Shown piece by piece: positions 8,715 to 17,377 of a DNA stretch of 64,000 bases. The first letter of the stretch is position 1, and each line of letters opens with the position of its first letter. The DNA comes from Oligoflexia bacterium. Its GTDB lineage: Bacteria > Bdellovibrionota_G > JALEGL01. The DNA lies in contig DAOLES010000003.1 in assembly GCA_035326705.1 (NCBI GenBank), forward strand, positions 186,001-250,000, in the 5' to 3' direction. The notes beneath the pieces were generated by a model. The model was not told where the DNA came from. It saw only the letters and a program-made list of their open reading frames with translations, and ran no database searches. Made by a program: the position numbers and the translations under genes.

Positions 8715-9611
8715 TTATGCGCTGGTCATATCTAGCATAATATCTCTATGTCTAATTGAAACTGATTTATACGTTTGAGCAATAAATTTATAAACTTGTT
8801 CAGCCATAGCAACTGATCTATGCTGTCCACCTGTACAACCAATGGCAATCGTCAAGTAAGCCTTAGGTTCCTGTTCATACTTTGGAATAGAAAACTTCAA
8901 CAAATCTTGGATATAGTCTAAGTATTTTTGCGCATCTACTTGCTGCATAACATAAAGCTTTACTGCCTCATCTAAACCACTTAATTTTTTTAAATGGTCT
9001 TGAAAATAAGGATTGTTTAAAAACCTTACATCAAAAACTAGATCCGCGTTATGAGGTAGACCATGTTTAAATCCAAATGACAGCACTGAAATAAACATGT
9101 TTTTATAGACTGGCCAAGATGAAAAAATTTCCATACAGTGCCGTTTTAATTCATGCACATTATAAGCACTAGTATCAATAACTTGATCAGCTTCCATTTT
9201 TAGAGGTTGTAAAATTCTTAATTCCTCTTCTATTGCAGAAACAATATCTCCTTTTTTATCTACAGGATGTCGCCTACGTGTTAACCGAAATCGTTTAAGT
9301 AAACTTTCTTTGTCTGCTTGCAAAAACAACAGTTTTACTTTTTCACCATTTAATCTAAGTTGGTTAATCTTATCTGCAAAAGGTTTGATATTAACCAAAC
9401 TCTCTCTTGCATCTATGACTAGGGCAATATTCTCTATGTTTTCTTTAGACTGCTTAAAGTAGCTGACACATTGATCAAACATTTGTACCGGCAGATTATC
9501 AATGCAATAAAAACCAATATCTTCTAAGGATTTAATAACCGTTGACTTTCCTGCCCCTGACAAACCAGAAACAATAATCAGGTTTAATTTTTTACTCTCT
9601 TTTGGCTTCAT
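8715..9611 (-). CDS. rapZ: RNase adapter protein RapZ (YvcJ family nucleotide-binding protein)
   Basis: A Walker A loop GLSGAGKST lies near residue 15. The family motif DARE (about residue 67) and the basic RFRLTRRRHP segment follow. The C-terminal RapZ signature IGCTGGQHRSVAMAE is intact. In enterobacteria RapZ guides RNase E to the glmZ/glmY small RNAs and controls amino-sugar synthesis; in other groups the role is less clear. Length (298 aa) is typical. The gene sits ten bases after ptsN in the standard proteobacterial rpoN-hpf-ptsN-rapZ order. Confidence 0.95.
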   Translation of the reverse strand: MKPKESKKLNLIIVSGLSGAGKSTVIKSLEDIGFYCIDNLPVQMFDQCVSYFKQSKENIENIALVIDARESLVNIKPFADKINQLRLNGEKVKLLFLQADKESLLKRFRLTRRRHPVDKKGDIVSAIEEELRILQPLKMEADQVIDTSAYNVHELKRHCMEIFSSWPVYKNMFISVLSFGFKHGLPHNADLVFDVRFLNNPYFQDHLKKLSGLDEAVKLYVMQQVDAQKYLDYIQDLLKFSIPKYEQEPKAYLTIAIGCTGGQHRSVAMAEQVYKFIAQTYKSVSIRHRDIMLDMTSA

Positions 9612-9621
9612 GATTATTCAA

Positions 9622-10092
9622 TCAATAACTACTATCTTTTTTTGCCAGTGCTTGTAAAACTTCATTTTCATCACTTGCTTTAATCAGTTGTTCTTTAAAG
9701 GAAGTATCATGTAAAAACTTAGCAACTCTCGACAATAACTTTAAATGTTTTTCAGTAGCTTTAACGGGACTCAATACACAAAAAATAAGGTGTACAGGTT
9801 TTTCATCAATAGCATCAAAGCCAACACCTTTAGCACTTTTTGCAATAAGGACATGGCTATCTTTAAATGACTTTAAACGCACATGCGGTATAGCCACCCC
9901 TGCACCAATTGCTGTTGAACTTAACTTTTCTCTATTAATTAAAGCTTGTGCTATTTCTTGAGCATCAACATCTCCAATTTTTTTTGCTGCATACGCTGCA
10001 AGCTCTTTTAAAATTGAAGCTTTACTATTGGACTCCAAGTTAAGCAAAACATACTTGTTCTGTGTTTTCTCCCAAACTGACACAGCCAACAA
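9622..10092 (-). CDS. ptsN: PTS IIA-Ntr regulatory protein
   Basis: This EIIA(fructose/mannitol)-type domain carries the phosphorylated histidine in GAGVAIPHVRL (around residue 70). It is the output of the nitrogen-related PTS, which acts on regulators and transporters instead of carrying sugar. The 156-residue length fits. No ATG is available at the N-terminus. The open frame begins with TTG at 10092 and a GTG follows nine bases later; neither has a clear ribosome-binding site, so the start is uncertain. It lies between hpf and rapZ. Confidence 0.93.
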   Translation of the reverse strand: MLAVSVWEKTQNKYVLLNLESNSKASILKELAAYAAKKIGDVDAQEIAQALINREKLSSTAIGAGVAIPHVRLKSFKDSHVLIAKSAKGVGFDAIDEKPVHLIFCVLSPVKATEKHLKLLSRVAKFLHDTSFKEQLIKASDENEVLQALAKKDSSY

Positions 10093-10123
10093 AATAGCTT
10101 AAAAATCAATATTGATAAAATTT

Positions 10124-10414
10124 TTAACCTTGTGCTCGTATTTTATCATTATGCTTTTTTATTGACTGTTCTAGTTTTGTTACTGCATCATCAATAGAGG
10201 CATACATATCTGTACTTTCAGCACTGACAGTTGAAGAAAATTGTTTTGCGGTAAAGTTTATTTCTGCTTGATGTCTATGGCCATCAACACTTAGAACAAT
10301 ATGTGCTTCGCTAGCTGGATTATTGTATTTTTCTAGTTTTCTTAGCTTTTCGTATGCATGTGTTTTTAATGCATCGCTACTATCCATATGCCTAAATGTT
10401 ATATTTTTTTTCAT
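10124..10414 (-). CDS. hpf: Ribosome hibernation-promoting factor, short form
   Basis: This 96-residue protein of the HPF/YfiA family starts MKKNITFRHMDSSDALK and contains NPASEAHIVLSVDGHRHQ and the pattern EINFTAKQFSSTVSAESTDMYASID. Short HPF binds the 30S decoding region and helps form inactive 100S ribosomes in stationary phase. The ATG at 10414 has AGAAGGAG nine bases upstream, so I prefer it to an earlier in-frame codon at 10435. It lies just downstream of rpoN. Confidence 0.95.
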   Translation of the reverse strand: MKKNITFRHMDSSDALKTHAYEKLRKLEKYNNPASEAHIVLSVDGHRHQAEINFTAKQFSSTVSAESTDMYASIDDAVTKLEQSIKKHNDKIRAQG

Positions 10415-10538
10415 TGTAAAATACTCCTTCTGCACACCCGTATTGCTTTTTTAAACCCTAAAAACGATGTCTGTTCTTTAAAGGTTAAAGTCAAGATGCT
10501 TATTTCTTAACTATTCTTAAACTATCTTCTATTTGATC

Positions 10539-11975
10539 TTAGTTCAATAAAACTTGTTTTCTTTTTGAGGATGACAAAATACCTAACATTTCTCTATACT
10601 TAGCTACTGTTCTACGGGCAATGTCTATATTTTTTTGTCTTAACAATTCTACAATTTCCTGGTCACTGAAGGGTTTTTTTGCGTCTTCACTTTGTATCAC
10701 CAACCTAATTTTTTCTTTTACAGCTTCTGAAGCCATATTGGTACCTTCTACGCGTTTTATACCTGAGTTAAAGAAAAACTTAAGCTCAAAAATACCCTGC
10801 GGTGTATGTACATACTTATTGGTTGTTACCCTACTTACTGTTGACTCGTGCATGCCTATATCTTCAGCAATATCTTTTAAAACCATAGGTTTTAACCCGC
10901 CAATGCCTTTTTCAAAAAAGTCTCTTTGCATTTTTACTATAGACTCTGTGACTTTATAAATAGTTCTTTGTCTTTGATGAATAGAACGAATCAGCCATAT
11001 TGCTGAACGCAGTTTTTCATTGATGTATTCTTTTACACTTTCAGAAGTCTTTGCTCCCCTTAAAGCCTGCTCATACAATCGAGAAATTTTTAATTTTGGC
11101 AGGCCATCTTCATTTTGACGAATCACATACTCACCATTAATTTTATCAACATAGATATCTGGCGTGATATAATTTGAGTTTTCGTTAAAAAATTGTCGGC
11201 CCGGTCTAGGGTCTAATGAAGATATATACTCTATACACTTTGCCAATTGTTGTTTTGACATACCCGTAGATTTGCATATTTCCGCGTAATTTTTCTTTTC
11301 TAAATCAGCTAAATGCTCCCGAACAACCATTTTAACCAAATGACTGCTCTTTTTGTAATTACACTGTGCCAACAAGCACTCTTTTAAATTTCTAGCAGCA
11401 ACACCAACAGGATCAAAACTTTGAACACATTCCAAAACTGCTTCTACATCTTCAAACTCTACTTCTAAACTTTGTGCAATTTCTTCACACGATGTTCTTA
11501 AATATCCATCTTCTTCTAGATTACAAATAATAGCATTAGCAATTCTTCTATCTTCTTCAATCAATTTGCTTAAATACAATTGTTGCAATAAGTGATCAAT
11601 TAGCGTGGTTTCTTTAACCAAATTAGCCTCAAATGAAGGCTTATCAGGGTCATAGTCACGGATTGCTCTTCCTTCAGATGCGGTTCTATGGCTTTGGCTA
11701 TTTAAATAGTTTTCCCAATTGATATCCTCTGAGCCTTGATTTTTTTGTGGATCAACTTCTTTATTGGCATCTTGCTCACGCTGGGCCAGTTTCTCTTCTC
11801 TATTTTCAGATTGACTAACAACTTCTTCTAACAAAGGATTTTCAACCAATTCAGTCATACAGTGCTCAGCCAGCTCCATGCGATTCAATTGCAATAATTT
11901 AATTGCTTGCTGCAATTGTGGTGTCATCACCAACTGCTGACTTAACTTTAAACTCTGCTTTAACTCTATTGCCAT
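10539..11975 (-). CDS. rpoN: RNA polymerase sigma-54 factor
   Basis: The N-terminal glutamine-rich activator-interacting region I is present (LKLSQQLVMTPQLQQAIKLLQL). An acidic region II follows, then the core-binding domain. The C-terminus has a helix-turn-helix (MHESTVSRVTTNKYV) and the RpoN box ARRTVAKYRE. Length is 478 aa. GGAAGG lies ahead of the ATG. Sigma-54 needs AAA+ activators such as the FHA protein encoded at 23296-24924. In many proteobacteria lptA and lptB precede rpoN, but here the upstream neighbour is pyrG. Confidence 0.97.
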   Translation of the reverse strand: MAIELKQSLKLSQQLVMTPQLQQAIKLLQLNRMELAEHCMTELVENPLLEEVVSQSENREEKLAQREQDANKEVDPQKNQGSEDINWENYLNSQSHRTASEGRAIRDYDPDKPSFEANLVKETTLIDHLLQQLYLSKLIEEDRRIANAIICNLEEDGYLRTSCEEIAQSLEVEFEDVEAVLECVQSFDPVGVAARNLKECLLAQCNYKKSSHLVKMVVREHLADLEKKNYAEICKSTGMSKQQLAKCIEYISSLDPRPGRQFFNENSNYITPDIYVDKINGEYVIRQNEDGLPKLKISRLYEQALRGAKTSESVKEYINEKLRSAIWLIRSIHQRQRTIYKVTESIVKMQRDFFEKGIGGLKPMVLKDIAEDIGMHESTVSRVTTNKYVHTPQGIFELKFFFNSGIKRVEGTNMASEAVKEKIRLVIQSEDAKKPFSDQEIVELLRQKNIDIARRTVAKYREMLGILSSSKRKQVLLN

Positions 11976-12334
11976 CTAATTACCTTCCGTTTCTTTACTT
12001 ATATTCTACTGTATCAAACAAAAAAAGGAACTGTAAACATTAAAATTTTAATTTTTCTTAAAAAATCAATAATTTCAATGATTTAAAATGGTACATTTTT
12101 TGAATAAGCATATTCTAAACCAGTTTCTTCCTTTCATTTTACTAGATAGCAAACTTTATGCCAACATAAAAAAATAAATGTAGTTGACAAGCAGTTCTGG
12201 GCAACGCAAAAACTGGCTTATAACAAAGGCTTTCTTTGCTTAAACGCACTGTATAAATGATTTATTTTTGTCGATCAAATGAAGTAAAAAAGGTTCGAAA
12301 GTCAAACACCTGAACACTTTTCAAACATATCCGC
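11976..12334. other. 359-bp intergenic region between rpoN and pyrG
   Basis: The region is AT-rich and holds no open frame that I can support. A TAGAAT hexamer on the minus strand shortly upstream of rpoN could be a -10 box, but I see no good partner -35. A TTGACA at 12184-12189 on the plus strand has no -10 at the right distance. No stable G+C-rich hairpin with a T run is visible. In many deltaproteobacteria this interval holds kdsA/lptCAB genes. Confidence 0.5.
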
Positions 12335-13945
12335 TTACTTTTTTAATTTTAGGGCTGCACCTATAAAGCTTAAAAATAAAGGGTGTGGCTTTAAAGGCTT
12401 GCTCTTAAACTCGGGATGAAACTGGCATCCCAAAAACCAGGGATGCCCTTGTAATTCCATAATTTCAACTAGATTGCCCTGCTCTAACCGACCCGATGCT
12501 TTAAAACCAACTTTTTCTAGTGCATCAACATAATCGTTATTAACTTCAAAACGATGTCTATGTCTTTCATGAATAACATCTTCTTTATAACAAGCTCTAG
12601 CCAAACTATTTTCTTGCAAAGAGCAAGGGTAGGCTCCTAAACGCATTGTACCGCCCTTTCGATAAACGTTTTTTTGATTATCCATTAAAGTTACAACAGG
12701 ATTCTCTGCTTGTTCATCAAACTCTAAAGAAGTTGCATTTTTTATACCTGCAAGCGACCGGGCCACTTCAATAACTGCACATTGTAAGCCTAAACAGATA
12801 CCAAAAAAAGGCAATTGCTTTTCTCTGGCATAACGAATACTTTTTACTTTACCTTCTACACCACGATTTCCAAACCCACCGGGCACCAAAATAGCATCAA
12901 CTTCTGCAAAAACTTTAGACAAGTCTTCCTTTTTTTCCAACTCTTCTGAATCAAAAAACTGAATGTTCATTTTGCAATCATGCCCAAGAGCAGCATGGGT
13001 AAGCGCCGCATTTAAACTTTTATAGGAATCCGTTAAATCAATGTATTTACCTACAACAGCAATATTAACTGCATACTTGGGTGACCTAACTTTTTTAACC
13101 AAGTCTTTCCATTGCGCCAAATTTGGCTCACGCGTCCACATGTTTAATTTTTCAACAATCCTGTTGGATAAACCTTCTTGCTCAAATAACAGAGGCACTT
13201 CATAAATAGTGTCTGTATCTTTTGCGGTAATCACTGACTCTGGGCGTAAGTTACAAAACAGCCCAATTTTAGCTTTAATTTCTTTGTCCAAGTCACGATC
13301 AGTTCTACAAATCAATATATCTGGCTGTATACCTATTTGTTGCAAAGCCTTGACAGAATGCTGTGTAGGCTTGGTTTTAACTTCGCCAGCCGTGGGCAAA
13401 TAAGGCACCAATGTTAAATGAACATACAAAGTATTATCCCAACCTAAATCGCCCCTGCATTGACGAATCGCCTCTAAAAAAGGAAGGCTTTCAATATCGC
13501 CAACTGTTCCCCCCACTTCAACAATAGCTACATCATAACCTTGAGCATTTTTTTTAACTCTATCTTTTATTTCATTGGTAATATGAGGAATGACCTGCAC
13601 GGTTGCCCCCAAGTACTCACCTTTACGTTCTTTTTCTAAAACTGCTTCGTATACCTTGCCTGTAGTGAAGTTATTATCTTTTTTCATTACAGCATGTGTG
13701 AAACGTTCATAATGACCTAAATCTAAATCTGTTTCACCACCATCTTCAGTAACAAATACTTCTCCATGCTGAAACGGTGACATCGTCCCAGGGTCAACAT
13801 TGATATAAGGGTCTAGCTTTTGGAAAGTAATGTTTAAACCTCTGTTTTCTAAAAGTGCGCCAATAGATGCAGCTGCAACCCCCTTTCCCAAAGAAGATAC
13901 CACTCCACCTGTAACAAAAATAAATTTTGGACCTTTCGTTTTCAC
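12335..13945 (-). CDS. pyrG: CTP synthase
   Basis: PyrG aminates UTP to CTP with glutamine as nitrogen donor. The N-terminal synthetase domain begins FIFVTGGVVSSLGKGVAAAS, with DPYINVDPGTMSPFQHGEV next. The C-terminal class I glutamine amidotransferase domain has the nucleophile in FFGICLGLQ and the His/Glu pair in GCQFHPEFKS. Its 536 residues are standard. Translation starts at GTG 13945, preceded by AGAGAG. It is downstream of rplM-rpsI and separated from it by a terminator. Confidence 0.98.
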   Translation of the reverse strand: MKTKGPKFIFVTGGVVSSLGKGVAAASIGALLENRGLNITFQKLDPYINVDPGTMSPFQHGEVFVTEDGGETDLDLGHYERFTHAVMKKDNNFTTGKVYEAVLEKERKGEYLGATVQVIPHITNEIKDRVKKNAQGYDVAIVEVGGTVGDIESLPFLEAIRQCRGDLGWDNTLYVHLTLVPYLPTAGEVKTKPTQHSVKALQQIGIQPDILICRTDRDLDKEIKAKIGLFCNLRPESVITAKDTDTIYEVPLLFEQEGLSNRIVEKLNMWTREPNLAQWKDLVKKVRSPKYAVNIAVVGKYIDLTDSYKSLNAALTHAALGHDCKMNIQFFDSEELEKKEDLSKVFAEVDAILVPGGFGNRGVEGKVKSIRYAREKQLPFFGICLGLQCAVIEVARSLAGIKNATSLEFDEQAENPVVTLMDNQKNVYRKGGTMRLGAYPCSLQENSLARACYKEDVIHERHRHRFEVNNDYVDALEKVGFKASGRLEQGNLVEIMELQGHPWFLGCQFHPEFKSKPLKPHPLFLSFIGAALKLKK

Positions 13946-13980
13946 AACTCTCTTTTAACGTGATCAGAAAAATTGACAAC

Positions 13981-14007
13981 AAAAAAGGGGCCAATAGCCC
14001 CTTTTTT
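13981..14007 (-). terminator. Rho-independent terminator after rplM-rpsI
   Basis: A GGGGC/GCCCC stem with a five-base loop is flanked by six A and six T, so it can act in either direction. It follows the rpsI stop by about 40 bases and precedes pyrG. Confidence 0.85.
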
Positions 14008-14047
14008 GAAAACTGCAATGTAAGCAGTTGATATTGTAATGTATTGT

Positions 14048-14449
14048 TTAACGTTTTGAATACTGGAAACGTTTACGTGCCCCAGGTTGGCCGTATTTTT
14101 TACGTTCTGTTTCACGCGCATCTCTAGTCAACAAACCTTCAGCTCTCAGTTTTGGTCTATTTTCTTCCTCATTAACAGCTGTCAAAGCTTTTGATAAACC
14201 ATACATGATGGCTTCAGCTTGTCCGGTAATTCCACCACCGGCTACAGTAACTTTAACATCATACTTGTTTTCTAAACCTAACAATGCAAAGGGTCTGTTA
14301 ATACAAATTTGATGCGTACGTGTTGGAAAATACTCATCATGTGCTTTTCCATTAACTGTCCATTGTCCAGAACCTTCATTCATGTAAATTCTAGCAACTG
14401 ATGTTTTACGTTTACCTGTCCCTGTATATTTATAATGTGCTTTTGGCAT
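14048..14449 (-). CDS. rpsI: 30S ribosomal protein S9
   Basis: The 133-residue protein has the S9 core motifs GTGKRKTSVARIYM, AGGGITGQAEA and the C-terminal PGARKRFQYSKR tail, whose last Lys-Arg reaches the P-site tRNA anticodon. AAGGGG precedes the ATG. It is paired with rplM eight bases upstream, as in most bacteria. Confidence 0.98.
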   Translation of the reverse strand: MPKAHYKYTGTGKRKTSVARIYMNEGSGQWTVNGKAHDEYFPTRTHQICINRPFALLGLENKYDVKVTVAGGGITGQAEAIMYGLSKALTAVNEEENRPKLRAEGLLTRDARETERKKYGQPGARKRFQYSKR

Positions 14450-14457
14450 AATACCCC

Positions 14458-14892
14458 TTAAAACTCATATTTTTGTGGCTGTTGAGCTTCATGTGGATGC
14501 TCTTCACCCGCGTATATTTTTAATTTTTTAATCATGTCACGCCCTAATGAACCTTTAGGCAACATTCCTTTTACAGCATACTCAATCATTCTGCATGGAT
14601 TGTTTTCCAAAAGCTCAGATGCAACCACCTGCTTTAAACCACCTCTGTATCCTGTGTGGTGGTAATAAACTTTTTGATCAAGTTTGTTGCCGGTAAGTTT
14701 AATTTTTGCTGCATTGGTTACTACAACAAAATCACCCCCATCAACATGTGGCGTAAACGTTGGCTTGTGCTTACCTTTAAGCACACGAGCGACCTCAGTG
14801 GCCAAACGTCCCAAAATTTTACCGTCAGCATCCATTACTTTCCAATGACGTGTCACTTGTTCTTTTTTCTGACTATATGTTTTTGCAATCAT
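14458..14892 (-). CDS. rplM: 50S ribosomal protein L13
   Basis: This is L13 of 144 residues with HWKVMDADGKILGRLA, HVDGGDFVVVTNA and YYHHTGYRGG, and the typical GMLPKGSLGRDMIKKLKIYAG segment. I place the start at 14892 (MIAKTYSQKK), with AAGG seven bases upstream; the frame stays open to an earlier ATG at 14922. It is the first gene of rplM-rpsI. Confidence 0.98.
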   Translation of the reverse strand: MIAKTYSQKKEQVTRHWKVMDADGKILGRLATEVARVLKGKHKPTFTPHVDGGDFVVVTNAAKIKLTGNKLDQKVYYHHTGYRGGLKQVVASELLENNPCRMIEYAVKGMLPKGSLGRDMIKKLKIYAGEEHPHEAQQPQKYEF

Positions 14893-14958
14893 AAAATACC
14901 TTAAATTATTGTATTTATTCAAATACTCTTTTACTAAAAGAAATACCTTAGTCTGCGC

Positions 14959-14987
14959 TAAATATTGATCTCAAAGCAAAATGTCAA
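14959..14987 (-). promoter_or_regulatory. Candidate promoter of rplM-rpsI
   Basis: A perfect TTGACA (14987-14982, minus strand) is followed after 17 bases by TATTTA (14964-14959). It is about 70 bases upstream of the rplM start. The -35 is ideal and the -10 is weak (3/6). Confidence 0.5.
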
Positions 14988-15044
14988 GTTTCTTTTTGCC
15001 CACTTTAGCCTTTTTGTTAGAAAAAACCTGATTTTCTTAAATAA

Positions 15045-15058
15045 TGCCATTTATGGCA
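15045..15058 (-). terminator. Weak hairpin overlapping the stop of the 15051-15494 gene
   Basis: The inverted repeat TGCCA/TGGCA with a four-base loop includes the TAA stop of the lipoprotein gene and is followed on the minus strand by TTATTT. It is a plausible but weak terminator. Confidence 0.35.
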
Positions 15059-15494
15059 CAGAACAAAAACTTAAAATTTGGCCAACGCTGGGCAATCCAT
15101 TGTTTAAACCAATGATTTGCAGCTCTAAAGTGTAACTGGGTTCAGTTGTCACAATATGGGGAGCAAAATCATAATTATAATTTTGTACGGCATTTGCGTG
15201 CAAAATTTGATCTCCAGAAAAAAGATTTAACACATCATCTCCATTCCAAACATCAAGCTGAGTCAATTCTCCCTCTGAATTTTTAAGCCACAAAGACGCT
15301 TCAATGAGAATAATATGCTCTTGAATTAAATTGCTCAGTTGAAAACTAACATCACAAACATTTTGTTCTGTTAACAGCTCAACCGTAAAGTTTGTTTGGC
15401 CAGATAGAAAAGGTTGGTTACGGTTATTGGCAGCACATGTTGTTAAAAACAAGGCTAGACATAAACTACTGAACCCTCTATTCAAGTAATGCAT
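15051..15494 (-). CDS. Small predicted lipoprotein, unknown function
   Basis: I do not recognise this 147-residue protein. The N-terminus (MHYLNRGFSSLCLALFLTTC) looks like a type II signal sequence ending in LTTC, though threonine just before the cysteine is unusual for a lipobox. The mature part is polar and predicted beta-rich (FTVELLTEQNVCDVSFQL, HIVTTEPSYTLELQI), with two further cysteines. It would be anchored in the envelope facing the periplasm. It stands alone between rplM and the HU-like gene. Confidence 0.55.
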   Translation of the reverse strand: MHYLNRGFSSLCLALFLTTCAANNRNQPFLSGQTNFTVELLTEQNVCDVSFQLSNLIQEHIILIEASLWLKNSEGELTQLDVWNGDDVLNLFSGDQILHANAVQNYNYDFAPHIVTTEPSYTLELQIIGLNNGLPSVGQILSFCSVP

Positions 15495-15602
15495 GGCTTT
15501 GTTTTTATATGATCGTAAACGTAAGTAAAGGTTTATCTATTTTTACGCAAAGCCCTTTATTTAATTATTATTTTTGCTTAGAAAGGTCATCTATGTCATA
15601 GC

Positions 15603-15890
15603 ATGGGTATGCTCAAGCAAACACTGATTAATCGCATATATAAGGATATTAAATTTCGACATATACCCAAAGTTGCTGTTGATGAAATGCTCAAGGCATG
15701 TCTTGAACAAATCGTTGTGGCTGCTAAAGAAAATGAGTCTACGCAATTGAGTCACTTTGGTACATTCTACCCCACTTTATATCAGGAAAAAAAAGGGCAT
15801 AACCCAAACACTGGAGAAGTTTTACACATTAAACCGCACAAAAAACTCAAATTTAAAGCTTCAAAAAAGTTACTTACAACTCTGAAATAA
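15603..15890 (+). CDS. HU/IHF-family DNA-binding protein
   Basis: This 95-residue protein follows the HU fold: two N-terminal helices (about residues 1-45), then HFGTFYPTLYQEKKGHNPNTGEVLHI and a closing KLKFKASKKLL helix. The arm motif NPNTGE replaces the usual NP(R/Q)TG, and the family proline within the arm region is preserved in IKPHKKLKFK. It probably bends DNA as a nucleoid protein, but its divergence makes a specialised role possible. The second in-frame ATG at 15609 is an alternative start. It converges on the aldehyde dehydrogenase gene, seven bases away. Confidence 0.8.
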   Translation: MGMLKQTLINRIYKDIKFRHIPKVAVDEMLKACLEQIVVAAKENESTQLSHFGTFYPTLYQEKKGHNPNTGEVLHIKPHKKLKFKASKKLLTTLK

Positions 15891-15897
15891 TAAAAGC

Positions 15898-17265
15898 TCA
15901 ACTCAAAAATTTACGTATCATTTTGTAAAATTTACTGTATGCCGGCTGTAAGGCAAACAAATCTTGACCAATTTTATATGTCAATGATCTTGTATAGCTA
16001 AAACTTTTAAAACCAAAAAAACCATGACTACTTCCCATACCACTATGCCCAACACCACCAAAAGGTAAGTTGATATTGCTCACAGACTTCATGATTGAAT
16101 TAACATCAACCACACCCGACTGTGTGTTTTGAACAATTTTTTTGATAAAGATTTTGTCTTTAGCAAAAACCGATAAACTCAAAGGCTTTTCCAATTGATT
16201 GAACTTGGACAGCAATGTATCAAGAGAACTAAACTTTATTACAGGTAAAATTGGACCAAAAATTTCTTCTTGCATGATTGGATCATCCCAAGTGATATCA
16301 AAAACTAGACTTAGCGGGAAGTAGTGTTTTTTAAAACTATCTTTACTAAAAATAATAACTTTGGATGGATCGCTATTTGCTACTAGTTTTTCTAAACGAG
16401 TAAAATGCTGTTCATTGATAATTTTTGAACTCCAAGCTTCAATAGGATGTGGTTTATAAACCTTGTTGTATATTTGAGTCATTGTTTTCTTAAAGTCATC
16501 TTCAAGTGATGCTTCAATACAAACATAATCTGGAGCGACGCAGGTTTGCCCTGCATTAAATATTTTGGTTCTAAGAAGATTTTCGCAGGCTAACTCTAGA
16601 TCTGCTGATTGATCAATAACACAAGGACTTTTACCCCCGAGCTCTAAAGTAACTGGGGTTAGTGTTTTTGCCGCTTGTTCTGCTATTTTCAACCCTACAG
16701 AAGTGCTCCCTGTAAAAAAAATTTTATTAAATCGATGTTTTAATAGTTCCTGTGCTGCATCAACACCTCCATTGATGCAGATCACCTGCTCTTGTTTAAA
16801 TGCATCTTGTATAACTTTTGCTATAATTTTTGCAGTTTGTGGTGTTTTTTCAGATGGTTTTACCACTGCAACATTCCCAGCAGATAAAGCTGAAACCAAA
16901 GGCCCTAAGGTTAACTGAACTGGATAATTCCAAGGCCCCATAATTAAAACTTGCCCATAGGGTTGATATTGATAATAACTTTTAGAATAAAAATTAAAAA
17001 AGGGACTGGATACTTTTTTTTTCTGCATCCACTTTTTTAAGTTACGTCTTGCAAGTTTTATTTCAGAGTAGACAAAATAAATTTCACTTAAAAAAGCTTC
17101 AATCTCTGGTTTTCCACAATCCAACTGCAATGCTTCAAGAATATCATCCTCATATTTTTTAATTGCCTCCTGTAAACGATTAAGAAAACTTATTCTAGTC
17201 TGATAAGAAGGTTTAAATTGATTAGAATAGAAGTACTCATTTTGTTTTTCTAAAATATCTTGCAT
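15898..17265 (-). CDS. Aldehyde dehydrogenase, ALDH3-type; candidate carotenoid aldehyde dehydrogenase
   Basis: This NAD(P)-dependent aldehyde dehydrogenase has the catalytic glutamate in LELGGKSPCVID (near residue 208) and the nucleophilic cysteine in FNAGQTCVAPDY (near residue 241). At 455 residues, with the short N-terminus and the GPWNYPVQL and HSGMGSSHG motifs, it belongs to the ALDH3 (fatty/coniferyl aldehyde) group. S. aureus AldH, which oxidises 4,4'-diaponeurosporenal in staphyloxanthin synthesis, belongs to the same group. Because a crtNPQO-like operon starts less than 1 kb away in the opposite direction, that role is plausible here. It remains inference; a general fatty-aldehyde role is the alternative. 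Confidence 0.88.
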   Translation of the reverse strand: MQDILEKQNEYFYSNQFKPSYQTRISFLNRLQEAIKKYEDDILEALQLDCGKPEIEAFLSEIYFVYSEIKLARRNLKKWMQKKKVSSPFFNFYSKSYYQYQPYGQVLIMGPWNYPVQLTLGPLVSALSAGNVAVVKPSEKTPQTAKIIAKVIQDAFKQEQVICINGGVDAAQELLKHRFNKIFFTGSTSVGLKIAEQAAKTLTPVTLELGGKSPCVIDQSADLELACENLLRTKIFNAGQTCVAPDYVCIEASLEDDFKKTMTQIYNKVYKPHPIEAWSSKIINEQHFTRLEKLVANSDPSKVIIFSKDSFKKHYFPLSLVFDITWDDPIMQEEIFGPILPVIKFSSLDTLLSKFNQLEKPLSLSVFAKDKIFIKKIVQNTQSGVVDVNSIMKSVSNINLPFGGVGHSGMGSSHGFFGFKSFSYTRSLTYKIGQDLFALQPAYSKFYKMIRKFLS

Positions 17266-17377
17266 ATATAGACCTTATAAAGGACTACCACTCAAATGGA
17301 TCTTGCACTATATTTTTATTGTCTTAATAGAATATTGATATGATTCATGCATATACGCTTTTCATCATAAAACACAA

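Noticed and set aside
12184..12217. TTGACA on the plus strand between rpoN and pyrG as a promoter
   Set aside because: No -10-like hexamer at 16-18 bases, and no plus-strand gene follows.
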